A DNA stretch of 38,244 bases from an uncultured Collinsella sp. (GCA_902490305.1 CABUDI010000016.1:1-38244), one strand, 5' to 3'; shown: positions 6,979 to 15,877, counted from the stretch's first letter. Numbers and translations: made by a program. The notes: generated by a model not told the origin, from the sequence alone.

Positions 6979-9900
6979 ATGGACGCCATTAACGATTGGG
7001 AAAACCAAGCGCTCACCCACAGGAACCGCCTGGCACCCCATGCGTACTTTATGGGTTATGAGACCGCCGATCTCGCCGCTACGTACAGCCGCGAGCTGTC
7101 GCGCGGATTTGTCCAGCTGTCCGGCTCGTGGCAGTTCCGCCTTTTTGAGGGCCCCGCGGCCGTCTCCAACGAAGCACTTTGCACGTACGAGCCCGAGTGG
7201 GATCACGTGGAGGTTCCGCACCTGTGGCAGGTAGACGGCTATGGCAACCTTGCCTACACCGACGAGGGTTTTCCGTTCCCGGTGGATCAGCCGTTCGTTC
7301 CCTCCGACGACCCTACGGGCGTCTACCAACGCATCGTCAAACTTCCCGCCGTGCCTGCCGGCGCTCGCGAGATTATTCGCTTCGACGGTATCGAGAGCTA
7401 CGGCGAGCTGTATGTCAACGGCAAGTTTATCGGCATGACCAAGGGTTCGCGCCTGTCCGCCGAGTTTGACGTGACCGACGCGCTCGTCGAGGGCGACAAC
7501 CTGTTTGCGGTCAAGGTTCTGCAGTACAGCGATGGTAGCTACATCGAGGACCAGGACATGTGGTGGGCATCGGGCATCTTCCGCGATGTGTACCTCATGC
7601 AGCGTCCCGCCGCGCATCTGGTCGACTTTAGGTTCCGCACGCACCGCGAGGGCGATGCCGCTCTGATCACGCTCGATACGGTTGCCGAGGGCGCAAGTCG
7701 CGTCGTGTATACGCTCAGCGATGGCCAGAATGTGGTCGCTACGGGCGAGTGCGTCGACGGCCATGCCGAGTGCAGCGTTGCCGATGCCCACTTCTGGAAC
7801 CCCGAGGACCCCTTCCTCTATGACCTTACGCTTGAGGTCTACGACGGCGACGAGGTCAGCGAGTACGTTCCGCATCGCCAAGGCCTTGCCGAGGTGACGG
7901 TCGAAGGCAATCATATCTACCTCAACGGCACCTACTTTAAGATGCATGGCGTCAACCGCCACGACCACGACGATCACAAGGGCCGCGCCGCGGGCCTCGA
8001 GCGCATGCGCCGCGACCTGGAGCTCATGAAACAGCACAACATCAACGCGGTGCGCACGTCCCACTACGCCAACGATCCGCGCTTCTACGAGCTGTGCGAC
8101 GAGTATGGCATCATGCTGGTCGCCGAGACCGATATGGAGAGCCACGGCTTCGAGAATATCGGCAATATCGCCCTGGTCACCGACGACCCTGCCTGGGAGC
8201 CGGCTTACGTTGACCGTGTTGAGCGCCTGGTGATGCAGGAACGCAACCACGCGTGCATCATCATGTGGTCGATGGGCAACGAGAGCGGCTATGGCTGCAA
8301 CATCCGCGCGATGTACGCCAAAGCTCACGAGCTCGACGGTCGTCCGGTCCACTACGAGGAGGATCGCAACGCCGATACCGTCGACGTCATTTCCACCATG
8401 TACTCCCGCGTGTCGCAGATGAACGACTTTGGCGAGCATCCGTTCCCCAAGCCGCGCATCAACTGCGAGTACGGCCACTCCATGGGTAATGGTCCCGGAG
8501 GCCTGTCCGAGTACCAGGAGGTCTTCGATCGCTGGGATTGCATCCAAGGCCAGTTTATTTGGGAATGGTGCGACCACGGTTTGGCTGCTGTGACCGAGGA
8601 CGGCGTTGCCTACGACATGTATGGCGGCGACAACGGCGATTACCCCAACAACAGCAACTTTTGCATCGACGGCATGGTGTTCCCCTGGCAGCAGCCGAGC
8701 CCGGGCCTTACCGAGTACGGCCAGGTCATCTGCCCGGTTCGCATGGCCTACGATGCCGAGGCGGGCGAGCTGACCGTCACCAACAAGCGTTGGTTTACCA
8801 CCCTCGAGGATGTCTGCCTGTCGGCGGAGACCCTGGTGGACGGCGACGTGGTCTGCCGCAAGACGCTCATGCCCGGTGCGGTTGCCCCCGGCGAGTCCGT
8901 CCAGCTTCCGCTGGTGATTCGCGAGGCCGCAGTGGGCGAGACCCTGCTGACCGTGCACGCCTACACCATGGCGGCTCACGCCTGGTGCGAGCCGATGTTC
9001 CAACTGGGTGCAAGCCAGTTTGCCATCGCAAACCATCCGGCGCCGGCAATTGCCGCCCCCACTCGTCCTGAGCTTACGGTCGAGGAGACCGAGCAGGAGA
9101 TTCGTATTCGCTCCCTCAACGGCGAGCTGACCTTCAGCAAGGTCAACGGTACCGTGAGCGAGTGGAAGGCATCCGGTCGCGACGTCATGACCTCCGGTCC
9201 CCAGGTTGGTTTTTGGCATCCGCTCGTCGATAACCACGCCCAGGAGTACGACTCCCTGTGGAAGGATAACTTCATCGATGTGATGCAGACGTCTACCCGC
9301 AATGTTTCTTGGAAGCAGGACGACAATGCGGTCGTCGTTACCGTGAGCCAGCGTATCGCTCCTCCCGTCCGCGCGTTCGGCATGCGCGTCGAGCTCGTCT
9401 ATACCGTGCTTCCGAGTGGCCGCGTCGACCTCAAGGTTTCCGGCGAGCCCTACGGCGACTATTCGGACATTATCCCGCGCATCGGCATCTCCTTCGAGGT
9501 TCCCGGTTGTGATCGTGCCGTCGAGTGGTATGGCCACGGCCCGGGCGAGAACTATCCGGACTCGCTGCGCGCCAACCCGGTCGGTCATTACCGCACTACG
9601 GTCGACGACATGTTCACGCCCTACGTTATGCCCCAGGACTGCGCCAACCGCGAGGGTACCCGCTGGGTCGCCCTGCGCTCCAGCCACGGTGACGGTCTGG
9701 TCGTGACGCGTCCGAGCGACGCCGCTTCCAATCCGTTCTCGTTCTCCGCATGGCCCTATAGCTGCGAGGCTATCGATAATGCCAAGCATGTCTACGATCT
9801 TGTCCCGGGCGACACGGTTACGGTCAACATCAACGACCAGCTGCTCGGCCTTGGCTCGAACTCTTGGGGTTCCGAGGTGCTCGATTCCTATCGCACCCGT

Positions 9901-9987
9901 TTTGAGAGCTTCAGCTTTGAGGTGTCCCTGCGACCGCTGACGTCTGCCGATCTGGCTCAGGCGCTGGCACCCATTAAGGAGGCATAA
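6979..9987 (+). CDS. ebgA: GH2 beta-galactosidase, EbgA type
   Basis: This 1002-residue glycoside hydrolase family 2 enzyme should hydrolyse beta-galactosides in the cytoplasm; there is no signal peptide. The order is an N-terminal jelly-roll sugar-binding domain, immunoglobulin-like domain, TIM barrel (about residues 310-600) and a C-terminal beta-galactosidase small-chain domain. The acid/base Glu435 is in MWSMGNESGYG, and the nucleophile Glu497 is in NCEYGHSMGN. I prefer EbgA over LacZ because a YhcH/EbgC-type gene follows after three bases, the same pairing as E. coli ebgA-ebgC. The start follows an AAGGAG ribosome site. Expression is probably controlled by the three upstream operators. 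Confidence 0.92.
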   Translation: MDAINDWENQALTHRNRLAPHAYFMGYETADLAATYSRELSRGFVQLSGSWQFRLFEGPAAVSNEALCTYEPEWDHVEVPHLWQVDGYGNLAYTDEGFPFPVDQPFVPSDDPTGVYQRIVKLPAVPAGAREIIRFDGIESYGELYVNGKFIGMTKGSRLSAEFDVTDALVEGDNLFAVKVLQYSDGSYIEDQDMWWASGIFRDVYLMQRPAAHLVDFRFRTHREGDAALITLDTVAEGASRVVYTLSDGQNVVATGECVDGHAECSVADAHFWNPEDPFLYDLTLEVYDGDEVSEYVPHRQGLAEVTVEGNHIYLNGTYFKMHGVNRHDHDDHKGRAAGLERMRRDLELMKQHNINAVRTSHYANDPRFYELCDEYGIMLVAETDMESHGFENIGNIALVTDDPAWEPAYVDRVERLVMQERNHACIIMWSMGNESGYGCNIRAMYAKAHELDGRPVHYEEDRNADTVDVISTMYSRVSQMNDFGEHPFPKPRINCEYGHSMGNGPGGLSEYQEVFDRWDCIQGQFIWEWCDHGLAAVTEDGVAYDMYGGDNGDYPNNSNFCIDGMVFPWQQPSPGLTEYGQVICPVRMAYDAEAGELTVTNKRWFTTLEDVCLSAETLVDGDVVCRKTLMPGAVAPGESVQLPLVIREAAVGETLLTVHAYTMAAHAWCEPMFQLGASQFAIANHPAPAIAAPTRPELTVEETEQEIRIRSLNGELTFSKVNGTVSEWKASGRDVMTSGPQVGFWHPLVDNHAQEYDSLWKDNFIDVMQTSTRNVSWKQDDNAVVVTVSQRIAPPVRAFGMRVELVYTVLPSGRVDLKVSGEPYGDYSDIIPRIGISFEVPGCDRAVEWYGHGPGENYPDSLRANPVGHYRTTVDDMFTPYVMPQDCANREGTRWVALRSSHGDGLVVTRPSDAASNPFSFSAWPYSCEAIDNAKHVYDLVPGDTVTVNINDQLLGLGSNSWGSEVLDSYRTRFESFSFEVSLRPLTSADLAQALAPIKEA

Positions 9988-9990
9988 GTC

Positions 9991-10446
9991 ATGCATATCT
10001 TTAACTCGCGTGCCGATTTCGACGCCCAGATGAAGTCCGTCAAGAAGTGGATGCGTACCGGTCAGGCACTCGACGGCGTTTCTGAACTGCAGCACGATGT
10101 GGCGTACTCTATCGGCGACTCGCTGGTGTATTGGTGGGTGAACGCCCACGAGGCGGCTACTGCCGATCTGGTCGGTCACCGTCGCTACCATGCCGTGCTC
10201 GCCCCGCTCGACGGCAATCTGACCGTTGAGGTGGCTTCCAAGGCCGATCTTACCTGTACGCGCGCCTACAGCGATATCGATGATCGCGAGCGCTTTGAGG
10301 GTACGGGGGAGACCGTGACGATTCCCACCGGCGGCGTTGCCGTCGTCGAAATTGACGAGGCCTACCGTGTCGTGGCCGATGCCGCGGATCCCCGCGTCGT
10401 GGTACTGCACGTGACAGTCGAAGGTTATTCCTTCCCCAACAAGTAG
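9991..10446 (+). CDS. ebgC: EbgC-like beta-subunit (YhcH/YjgK/YiaL family)
   Basis: This 151-residue protein belongs to the YhcH/YjgK/YiaL cupin-like family. In E. coli the EbgC member is the small subunit required for full activity of EbgA. The typical features are a central DGNLTVEV strand pair, the stretch ASKADLTCTRAYSDIDDRE, and a conserved C-terminal half with IPTGGVAVVEIDEAYR. It begins four bases after the ebgA stop codon, so the two are co-translated. Family members can act as sugar anomerases, but the pairing with a GH2 enzyme favours the subunit role. Confidence 0.85.
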   Translation: MHIFNSRADFDAQMKSVKKWMRTGQALDGVSELQHDVAYSIGDSLVYWWVNAHEAATADLVGHRRYHAVLAPLDGNLTVEVASKADLTCTRAYSDIDDRERFEGTGETVTIPTGGVAVVEIDEAYRVVADAADPRVVVLHVTVEGYSFPNK

Positions 10447-10478
10447 TATTCGTCCGCCTGGACGTTTGCTTCGCGCCG

Positions 10479-10567
10479 TTAAGGGGGATGGCTTTGTTGA
10501 CTCCCTTTTCCCCATTCCCCTTAGCAGGTGCGCCGTCCGTGTTTGCACTTGCAGCTCGGACGGTTTT
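10479..10567 (+). terminator. Hairpin cluster and terminator after ebgC
   Basis: A 12-bp near-perfect stem can form between about 10479-10490 and 10512-10523 (one G-T wobble). It is followed by CCGTCCG (10533-10539) pairing with CGGACGG (10557-10563) and TTTT. The second is a modest terminator that separates ebgAC from the permease. Confidence 0.55.
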
Positions 10568-10599
10568 AGATGACATTTAACAGATGATTGGGAGGGCTT

Positions 10600-12063
10600 A
10601 TGAGCTCTGAAAAACGAGGAACGATTGGTTCGTTCGCTCTGCTGGGCATGACGGTCGCCGCCGTGTTCGGTATCAAGAACATCATCAACAACAACGCGGC
10701 CATCGGCTTGGCAGCTGCGCCGTCGTTCTTCTTCGCCACGCTTTTGTACTTTGTCCCCTATACCCTGGTTACCGCCGAGTTCGTCGGCCTCAACAAGGAC
10801 TCCGAGTCTGGCGTGTACGCATGGGTTAAGACCTCGATGGGTGGTCGCTGGGCGTTCCTGACGGCATTTAGCTACTGGTTCGTTAACCTGTTCTTCTTTG
10901 CGTCCGTCCTGCCCAACGTCATCATCTACGCGAGCTACGTGTTCTTTGGTGCCAACGCCGAGCTTTCGCAGCTGTGGATCACCATTATCGAGATCGTCGT
11001 CTTTGCTATCGCCACATGGGTTTCGACCAAGGGCGCTAAGTGGATCGGCTCCATTTCCTCCTTCGGTTCGACCGCGGCTCTCGGCCTGACCGCCGTGTTC
11101 ATCCTGCTGTCCCTGGCTGCTGCCTTTGGCGGCGTTGAGTTCGCTACGGCTCCTACTCCCGCTAACATGGCTCCCGACATGAGCAACTTCGCAACTGCGT
11201 GGGGCTTCTTCGGTACGCTTGCCTGGATCATCCAGGGCGTTGGCGGCGCTGAGTCTGTCGGCGTGTTCCTTAACGACCTTAAGGGTGGCGTCAAGGCCTT
11301 CGTGCGCACCGTCGTTATCGCCGGCCTGACAATCGGCCTTCTGTATGCAGGCGCTTCACTGCTGGTTAACCTGTTCATCCCCGAGGGCGGCGTTGCCATC
11401 TCCACCGGTATCTTCGACGTATTCGGTGCTGTCTTTGCCCACTTTGGCATTCCCATGGAAGTGTCTACGCGCGCCATCGGCTTGATCCTTCTCGCCGCCA
11501 CGCTGGGCTCCCTCATGATGTGGACCTCCGCTCCCATCAAGGTCTTCTTCACCGAGATCCCCAAGGGCGTCTTTGGTAGCAAGATCGTCGAGCTCAACGA
11601 GCACGGCATTCCCGCCCGCGCTGCCTGGCTGCAGTTCGCCATCGTCGTCCCCATCCTGATCATCCCGGCCCTGGGCTCCGGCAACCTCGACGACCTGCTC
11701 ATGATCGTCACCAACATGACGGCTGCCACCGCTCTGCTCCCGCCGCTGCTGATTTTGCTTGCCTACTTTATGCTGCGCAAGAACTTCGACGCCGCTCCCC
11801 GTGACTTCCGCATGGGCTCGCGCAGCTTTGGCCTGGTCGTTGCCGCATTCCTGCTTGTGGTCTTCTGCTTCGTGCTTATCTGCGGCACCATTCCGCTCGA
11901 TCAGCCGCTGTGGCTGACGTTGGTCTACAACGTTGGCGGCGTGGTTGTCTTCTTGGGCCTTGCCGTGATGTGGTACAACCGCTATATCAACCGTCTGCGC
12001 GAGACCGATCCCGAGGCTGCCGAGAGCGAGCTGCGCCCCTCCGTCCTTGACATGATGGAGTAG
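10600..12063 (+). CDS. APC-superfamily amino-acid permease (GadC/YjeM-like)
   Basis: This 487-residue integral membrane protein has about 12 hydrophobic helices. The first contains FALLGMTVAAVFGIKNIINN and is followed by LYFVPYTLVTAEFVGL and GVYAWVKTSMGGRWAF, the arrangement seen in the glutamate:GABA antiporter/YjeM branch of the APC superfamily. It should exchange or import an amino acid across the cytoplasmic membrane; the substrate cannot be read. The ATG at 10600 is chosen because GGGAGGG lies at the right distance. Its own 5' hairpins and a strong 3' terminator suggest a single-gene unit, so I see no reason to tie it to the beta-galactosidase. Confidence 0.85.
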   Translation: MSSEKRGTIGSFALLGMTVAAVFGIKNIINNNAAIGLAAAPSFFFATLLYFVPYTLVTAEFVGLNKDSESGVYAWVKTSMGGRWAFLTAFSYWFVNLFFFASVLPNVIIYASYVFFGANAELSQLWITIIEIVVFAIATWVSTKGAKWIGSISSFGSTAALGLTAVFILLSLAAAFGGVEFATAPTPANMAPDMSNFATAWGFFGTLAWIIQGVGGAESVGVFLNDLKGGVKAFVRTVVIAGLTIGLLYAGASLLVNLFIPEGGVAISTGIFDVFGAVFAHFGIPMEVSTRAIGLILLAATLGSLMMWTSAPIKVFFTEIPKGVFGSKIVELNEHGIPARAAWLQFAIVVPILIIPALGSGNLDDLLMIVTNMTAATALLPPLLILLAYFMLRKNFDAAPRDFRMGSRSFGLVVAAFLLVVFCFVLICGTIPLDQPLWLTLVYNVGGVVVFLGLAVMWYNRYINRLRETDPEAAESELRPSVLDMME

Positions 12064-12110
12064 CGGCTAGGATTAATCTACGGCTGCGGAATAGATCGAT
12101 TCCCTTTCCT

Positions 12111-12140
12111 AAGGAGGGGCCTTACGAGGCCCCTCCTTTT
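12111..12140 (+). terminator. Rho-independent terminator after the APC permease
   Basis: AAGGAGGGGCC (12111-12121) pairs perfectly with GGCCCCTCCTT (12128-12138) around a 6-base loop, ending in TTTT. Confidence 0.9.
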
Positions 12141-12163
12141 GTGTTTTGGGGCATGGTTTTGGC

Positions 12164-12391
12164 CCCCGTGGTCAAAAAATGCCAAATATGAGTACTGTTG
12201 CAAAAGAAGTGCCATATTTTTCGGCCTGCTCTGAGCGAAAATGGGCTCAAAATCGATTTATCTAACTCCCTTTAAAGGGCGTTTGACGGCTTTCAACCTC
12301 TTCGAATCGCTCAAGCTAGGCAATTTGCTCTCGATTTTGCTGCTACTAAATTTGTGACAGTACTCATATTTGCCACTTTTTGACCACGGGG
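12164..12391. repeat. 228-bp inverted-repeat element (MITE-like)
   Basis: Two 35-base arms, 12164-12198 and 12357-12391, are inverted copies with 33 of 35 positions matching; they begin CCCCGTGGTC and end in AGTACTGT. The 158-base interior has no gene, and at its centre (12268-12279) lies the perfect palindrome CCCTTTAAAGGG. The interior is more AT-rich than its surroundings. This fills the gap between the permease terminator and the HPr gene. It looks like a non-autonomous transposon-derived element or a long RNA hairpin. No clear target-site duplication was found. Confidence 0.75.
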
Positions 12392-12484
12392 TATCCGGAG
12401 GGGCCCTCGATAAGCATCTAACGCTACAATAACTACCACGTGGCTGGGTTTGCCGGCCGAATGTGTGATGTCGTGGGAGGGGAC

Positions 12485-12733
12485 ATGGTCGAGTTTACAA
12501 AGACGATTAAAGATCCGTTGGGACTACACGCCCGCCCGGTTGCGCTGCTCTATGACATCATTGCCAAGCACCGTAGCGACGTGTCGGTCAGCATCGGCGA
12601 CCGCCATACCGACGGTCGCGATGTCATGGGCCTCATGGCTCTCTACGGCGAGTGCGGCGAGGACATCATCTTTCGCGTTTCGGGCGTAGACGAGGCTTCC
12701 TGCGTTACGTCGATCAGAAACCTCTCGCTCTAA
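12485..12733 (+). CDS. ptsH: HPr-like phosphocarrier with Asp at position 46
   Basis: HPr passes phosphate from enzyme I to sugar-specific IIA proteins of the PTS through His15. Here PLGLHARP puts the His exactly at residue 15 when translation starts at the ATG at 12485 (82 residues), which has GGGAGGGG just upstream. The second family signature, usually KSIMGVM with regulatory Ser46, reads RDVMGLM, so residue 46 is Asp. HPr kinase could not phosphorylate it there, and the Asp may mimic the phosphoserine form. No other PTS gene is nearby, and the gene is a single unit with its own terminator. Confidence 0.88.
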   Translation: MVEFTKTIKDPLGLHARPVALLYDIIAKHRSDVSVSIGDRHTDGRDVMGLMALYGECGEDIIFRVSGVDEASCVTSIRNLSL

Positions 12734-12740
12734 GCATGAC

Positions 12741-12778
12741 AGGGCGTGGTAAAGGATGGTCCTTTGCCGCGCCCTTTT
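12741..12778 (+). terminator. Terminator after the HPr-like gene
   Basis: A 16-bp stem (12741-12756 with 12760-12775, two G-T wobbles) with a three-base loop is followed by TTTT. Confidence 0.85.
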
Positions 12779-12825
12779 GTTTCGTATAGGAAACTTTTTC
12801 GAAATCTGAATGGGGACCCTTTCCA

Positions 12826-12879
12826 AAAAGTTAACCACGTGTTAGTTTACTAAAGCGAACATAGATGTGGCTAACTTTT
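12826..12879. promoter_or_regulatory. Dyads upstream of the first feoA, candidate metalloregulator site
   Basis: AAAAGTTAACCAC (12826-12838) and GTGGCTAACTTTT (12867-12879) form a 13-base inverted repeat with one mismatch. Between them GTTAGTTTACTAA contains the shorter dyad TTAGT/ACTAA. The TTAG/CTAA halves resemble DtxR/IdeR-type iron boxes, and the position just before an iron-uptake operon supports this. The regulator itself is not in the window. Confidence 0.55.
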
Positions 12880-12921
12880 ACCATGTCGATGTGAAGGACG
12901 AACTGACGTTAGGAGCCACTC

Positions 12922-13164
12922 ATGTCTTGCGGACCGCAGATGCCGGCCATGCCGCTTTCGATGGTAAAAGCGGGCGAAACCGTGCGCGTGTCTCGGGTAA
13001 AGGGCAATGAGGATATGAAGCACCACCTCAAGGACCTCGGCTTTGTCGAGGGCAGCGAAATTCACGTGGTGAGCTCGAGTGGCGCCAATATCATCGTCAC
13101 GGTGCTGGGCACACGCTTTGGTATCGATTCCAAGGTTGCCATGCACATCATGACCGTTGGTTAG
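12922..13164 (+). CDS. feoA: FeoA-domain protein (first copy)
   Basis: This 80-residue SH3-like protein helps FeoB in ferrous-iron uptake at the inner face of the membrane. The family pattern is clear: LKDLGFVEGSEIHVVSSSGANIIV, followed by GTRFGIDSKVAMHIMTV. About 15 residues precede the domain, including a Met/Pro-rich start with one Cys. A TAGGAG ribosome site lies just upstream. A second FeoA gene follows after about 40 bases, then feoB. Confidence 0.9.
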   Translation: MSCGPQMPAMPLSMVKAGETVRVSRVKGNEDMKHHLKDLGFVEGSEIHVVSSSGANIIVTVLGTRFGIDSKVAMHIMTVG

Positions 13165-13204
13165 TCGACGGTATTTCTGTACGCACTGAAAGGGGGACAA
13201 GTAA

Positions 13205-13426
13205 ATGAAGACGTTGGGTGACGTTAAGGTGGGCGAGAGCTCCACCATCGTCAAGCTTCACGGTGAGGGTGCGCTTCGCCGCCACCTTATGGACCTGGGG
13301 CTCATCAAGGGCACTTCGTTCAAGGTCGTGAAGGTTGCACCGCTCGGTGATCCGGTCGAGATCAACGTGCGCGGCTACGAGCTTTCCATCCGCAAGGAGG
13401 AGGCGGCCGTCGTCGAGGTCCAGTAA
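13205..13426 (+). CDS. feoA: FeoA-domain protein (second copy)
   Basis: This is another 73-residue FeoA, with RRHLMDLGLIKGTSFKVVKV, a DPVEINVRGYELSIRKEEA stretch and the C-terminal VVEV strand. It is clearly different in sequence from the copy just upstream, so this is an old paralogue pair rather than a fresh duplication. GGGGGAC precedes the ATG. Tandem feoA genes before feoB occur in several anaerobes; the two may act as a heteromeric regulator of FeoB. Confidence 0.92.
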   Translation: MKTLGDVKVGESSTIVKLHGEGALRRHLMDLGLIKGTSFKVVKVAPLGDPVEINVRGYELSIRKEEAAVVEVQ

Positions 13427-13454
13427 GGGCTTGCGGCGTATATTTCTGCAGATA

Positions 13455-13474
13455 AAGTTAGGTTTTTCTAACTT
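13455..13474. promoter_or_regulatory. AAGTTAG/CTAACTT dyad upstream of feoB
   Basis: AAGTTAG (13455-13461) and CTAACTT (13468-13474) are a perfect inverted repeat around a 6-base spacer, 75 bases before the feoB start. The half-sites share GTTAG with the dyads before the first feoA, so the same metalloregulator could act at both. Confidence 0.5.
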
Positions 13475-13549
13475 AATGCAGCAACTTTGAAGCACATTAT
13501 CCAGCCTGCGCGGAGAAAGCAGCGCAGGCACACAAGGAAGAAGGATTGA

Positions 13550-15877
13550 ATGGCGGATTCTCAGATCCATGTCGCGCTGGCGGGTAACCCCAACTGCGGC
13601 AAGACCACGCTTTTCAACCTGATCACCGGCGCCAACGGCTACGTTGGCAACTGGCCCGGCGTCACGGTTGAGAAAAAGGAGGCCAAGCTCCTAAGCGACA
13701 AGAACGTTACCATCACGGACCTCCCCGGCATCTACTCGCTTTCCCCCTACAGCCCCGAGGAGCAATGCTCGCGCGATTACCTCATGAGCGGCGAGCCCGA
13801 TGTGGTCGTCCAGGTTGTCGATGCCACCAACCTCGAGCGTAACCTGTACCTGGCGCTTCAGGTTATCGAGACCGGCCTGCCCGTGGTCGTTGCCCTCAAC
13901 ATGGCCGACTTGGTCGAAAAGAACGGCGATAAGATCGACACGGACAAGCTCTCCAAGAAGCTCGGCTGCCCGGTTATGATGATCTCGGCCCTTAAGAACA
14001 AGGGTATCAAGGAGCTTTTCGAGCAGGTCAAGAAGTCCGCTGCTTCTAAGGGTCAGGTGCCCGAGCACAAGTTCGATTCCTCCATCGAGGACGTTCTGGA
14101 CCACATCGAGAACAACCTTCCGGCGAGTGTTCCCGCCAACAAGCGCCGCTATTACGCCGTCAAGCTGTTTGAGCGCGACGCGGACGCCTGCAAGCTCATC
14201 AACCTCACCAAGGAGAAGGCCGCTCGCGTGGAGGAGCTGGTCGCTCAGTGCGAGCAGGACTGCGACGACGATGCCGAGTCCATCATCACCGGCGAGCGCT
14301 ATGGCGTCATCGCGCACATCATTGACGAGTGCCTCACCAAGGCTCCGGCCAAGATGAGCACTTCCGAGAAGATCGACCGCGTGGTTACCAACCGTATCCT
14401 GGGCCTGCCGATCTTTGTTGTCATCATGTTCTGCGTGTACTACATCGCCGTTTCTACCTTGGGCGGCACGGTGACCGACTTTACCAACGACCAGCTCTTT
14501 GGCACCGACGGTTGGTATGTGCTCGGCCAGGGCCGCGACGCCTACGACGCGGCTGTCGAGGCTGCGGGCGATGATGCCGACTCGGTCGACCCGGCGCAGT
14601 ACGGCCCCTATGTTCCCGGTATTACCACCATGGTCCACGACGCGCTTGTGGCGGGCGGCACCGAGGACGGTGGCCTGGTCGATTCGCTGGTCTGCGACGG
14701 TATCGTCGGAGGCCTGGGCGCTATCTTCGGCTTCGTCCCGCAGATGTTCCTGCTGTTCGTCATGCTGTCCTTCCTGGAGGACTGCGGCTATATGGCCCGC
14801 GTCGCCTTCATCATGGACCGCGTGTTCCGCCGCTTTGGCCTGTCCGGTAAGTCCTTTATCCCCATGCTCGTGTCCTCGGGCTGCGGCGTCCCCGGCGTCA
14901 TGGCCACCAAGACCATCGAGAACGAGAAGGACCGCCGCATGACGGTCATGACCACCACGTTCATTCCCTGTGGCGCTAAGCTGCCGATCATCGCCCTGCT
15001 CATGGGTTCTATCATCGGCGATTCTTCCACCACCGCCGCGTGGATTAGCCCGCTCTTCTACTTCCTGGGCGTCTTTGCCGTCATCGCCTCGGGCCTCATG
15101 CTCAAGAAGACCAAGCTCTTCGCCGGTCGCCCGACGCCGTTCGTTATGGAGCTCCCCGCCTACCACTTCCCGGCGATCCGCTCTTGGGCGCTGCACGTGT
15201 GGGAGCGCTGCTGGGCCTTTATCAAGAAGGCCGGCACGGTCATCTTTGCCTCCACTGTCGTGGTTTGGTTCCTGTCCAACTTTGGTAGCTACAACGGCTC
15301 CTTTGGCTTCCTGCCTGCGATGGAAGGCATCCCCGAGGAGTTCATGGACTACTCCGTGCTTGCCATGCTCGGCAACCTGGTTGCCTGGATCTTCGCCCCG
15401 CTCGGCTTTAGCACCTGGCAGGCAACTGCGCTGACTGTCTCTGGCCTTGTCGCCAAGGAGAACGTCGTCGCCACCGCCGGTTCGCTGCTGTCCGTGGCCG
15501 ACGCCGCCGAGACTGACCCGAGCCTGTGGACCGCGTTCGCCGGCATGTTCCCGACCATGGGCGCTTGCGTTGCCTTTGGCGCGTTCAACCTGCTGTGCGC
15601 CCCGTGCTTTGCCGCCATGGGTACCATCCGCAACCAGATGGATTCCGGCAAGTGGACTGCGATCGCCATCGGTTACGAGTGCGCCTTTGCCTGGGTCATT
15701 GGCCTGTTCATCAACCAGTTCTACAACCTGCTTGTCCTTGGCCAGTTTGGTATTTGGACGGTTGTAGCCATCGTTCTGCTGGTTGCGATGCTCTTCCAGA
15801 TCTTTCGTCCCATGCCCAAGCACGCTTGGACGGACGAGGACGAGACCAACACCGCTTCCGCCGCAGTTTCCGCTTAA
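13550..15877 (+). CDS. feoB: Ferrous iron transport protein FeoB
   Basis: This is the inner-membrane Fe(II) transporter with an N-terminal GTPase-like domain. The P-loop GNPNCGKT is at residues 12-19, followed by the G2 Thr in WPGVT, the G3 DLPGIYSLSPYSPEE, the G4 NMAD and the G5-like ISALKNKG. A guanine-dissociation-inhibitor helical domain leads to the membrane part with two Gate motifs, including GCGVPG and PCGAKLP with their conserved cysteines. Length 775 is normal. Residues about 300-380 carry an acidic insertion (many Asp/Ala/Glu) between the first membrane helices that is longer than I would expect. An AAGGAAGAAGG ribosome site precedes the ATG. Confidence 0.96.
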   Translation: MADSQIHVALAGNPNCGKTTLFNLITGANGYVGNWPGVTVEKKEAKLLSDKNVTITDLPGIYSLSPYSPEEQCSRDYLMSGEPDVVVQVVDATNLERNLYLALQVIETGLPVVVALNMADLVEKNGDKIDTDKLSKKLGCPVMMISALKNKGIKELFEQVKKSAASKGQVPEHKFDSSIEDVLDHIENNLPASVPANKRRYYAVKLFERDADACKLINLTKEKAARVEELVAQCEQDCDDDAESIITGERYGVIAHIIDECLTKAPAKMSTSEKIDRVVTNRILGLPIFVVIMFCVYYIAVSTLGGTVTDFTNDQLFGTDGWYVLGQGRDAYDAAVEAAGDDADSVDPAQYGPYVPGITTMVHDALVAGGTEDGGLVDSLVCDGIVGGLGAIFGFVPQMFLLFVMLSFLEDCGYMARVAFIMDRVFRRFGLSGKSFIPMLVSSGCGVPGVMATKTIENEKDRRMTVMTTTFIPCGAKLPIIALLMGSIIGDSSTTAAWISPLFYFLGVFAVIASGLMLKKTKLFAGRPTPFVMELPAYHFPAIRSWALHVWERCWAFIKKAGTVIFASTVVVWFLSNFGSYNGSFGFLPAMEGIPEEFMDYSVLAMLGNLVAWIFAPLGFSTWQATALTVSGLVAKENVVATAGSLLSVADAAETDPSLWTAFAGMFPTMGACVAFGAFNLLCAPCFAAMGTIRNQMDSGKWTAIAIGYECAFAWVIGLFINQFYNLLVLGQFGIWTVVAIVLLVAMLFQIFRPMPKHAWTDEDETNTASAAVSA

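Noticed and set aside
6955..10548. Very long open frame (about 1200 codons) on the minus strand opposite ebgA
   Set aside because: It is antisense to a clear GH2 gene, has no ribosome site or domain, and its length follows from GC-rich codon bias.
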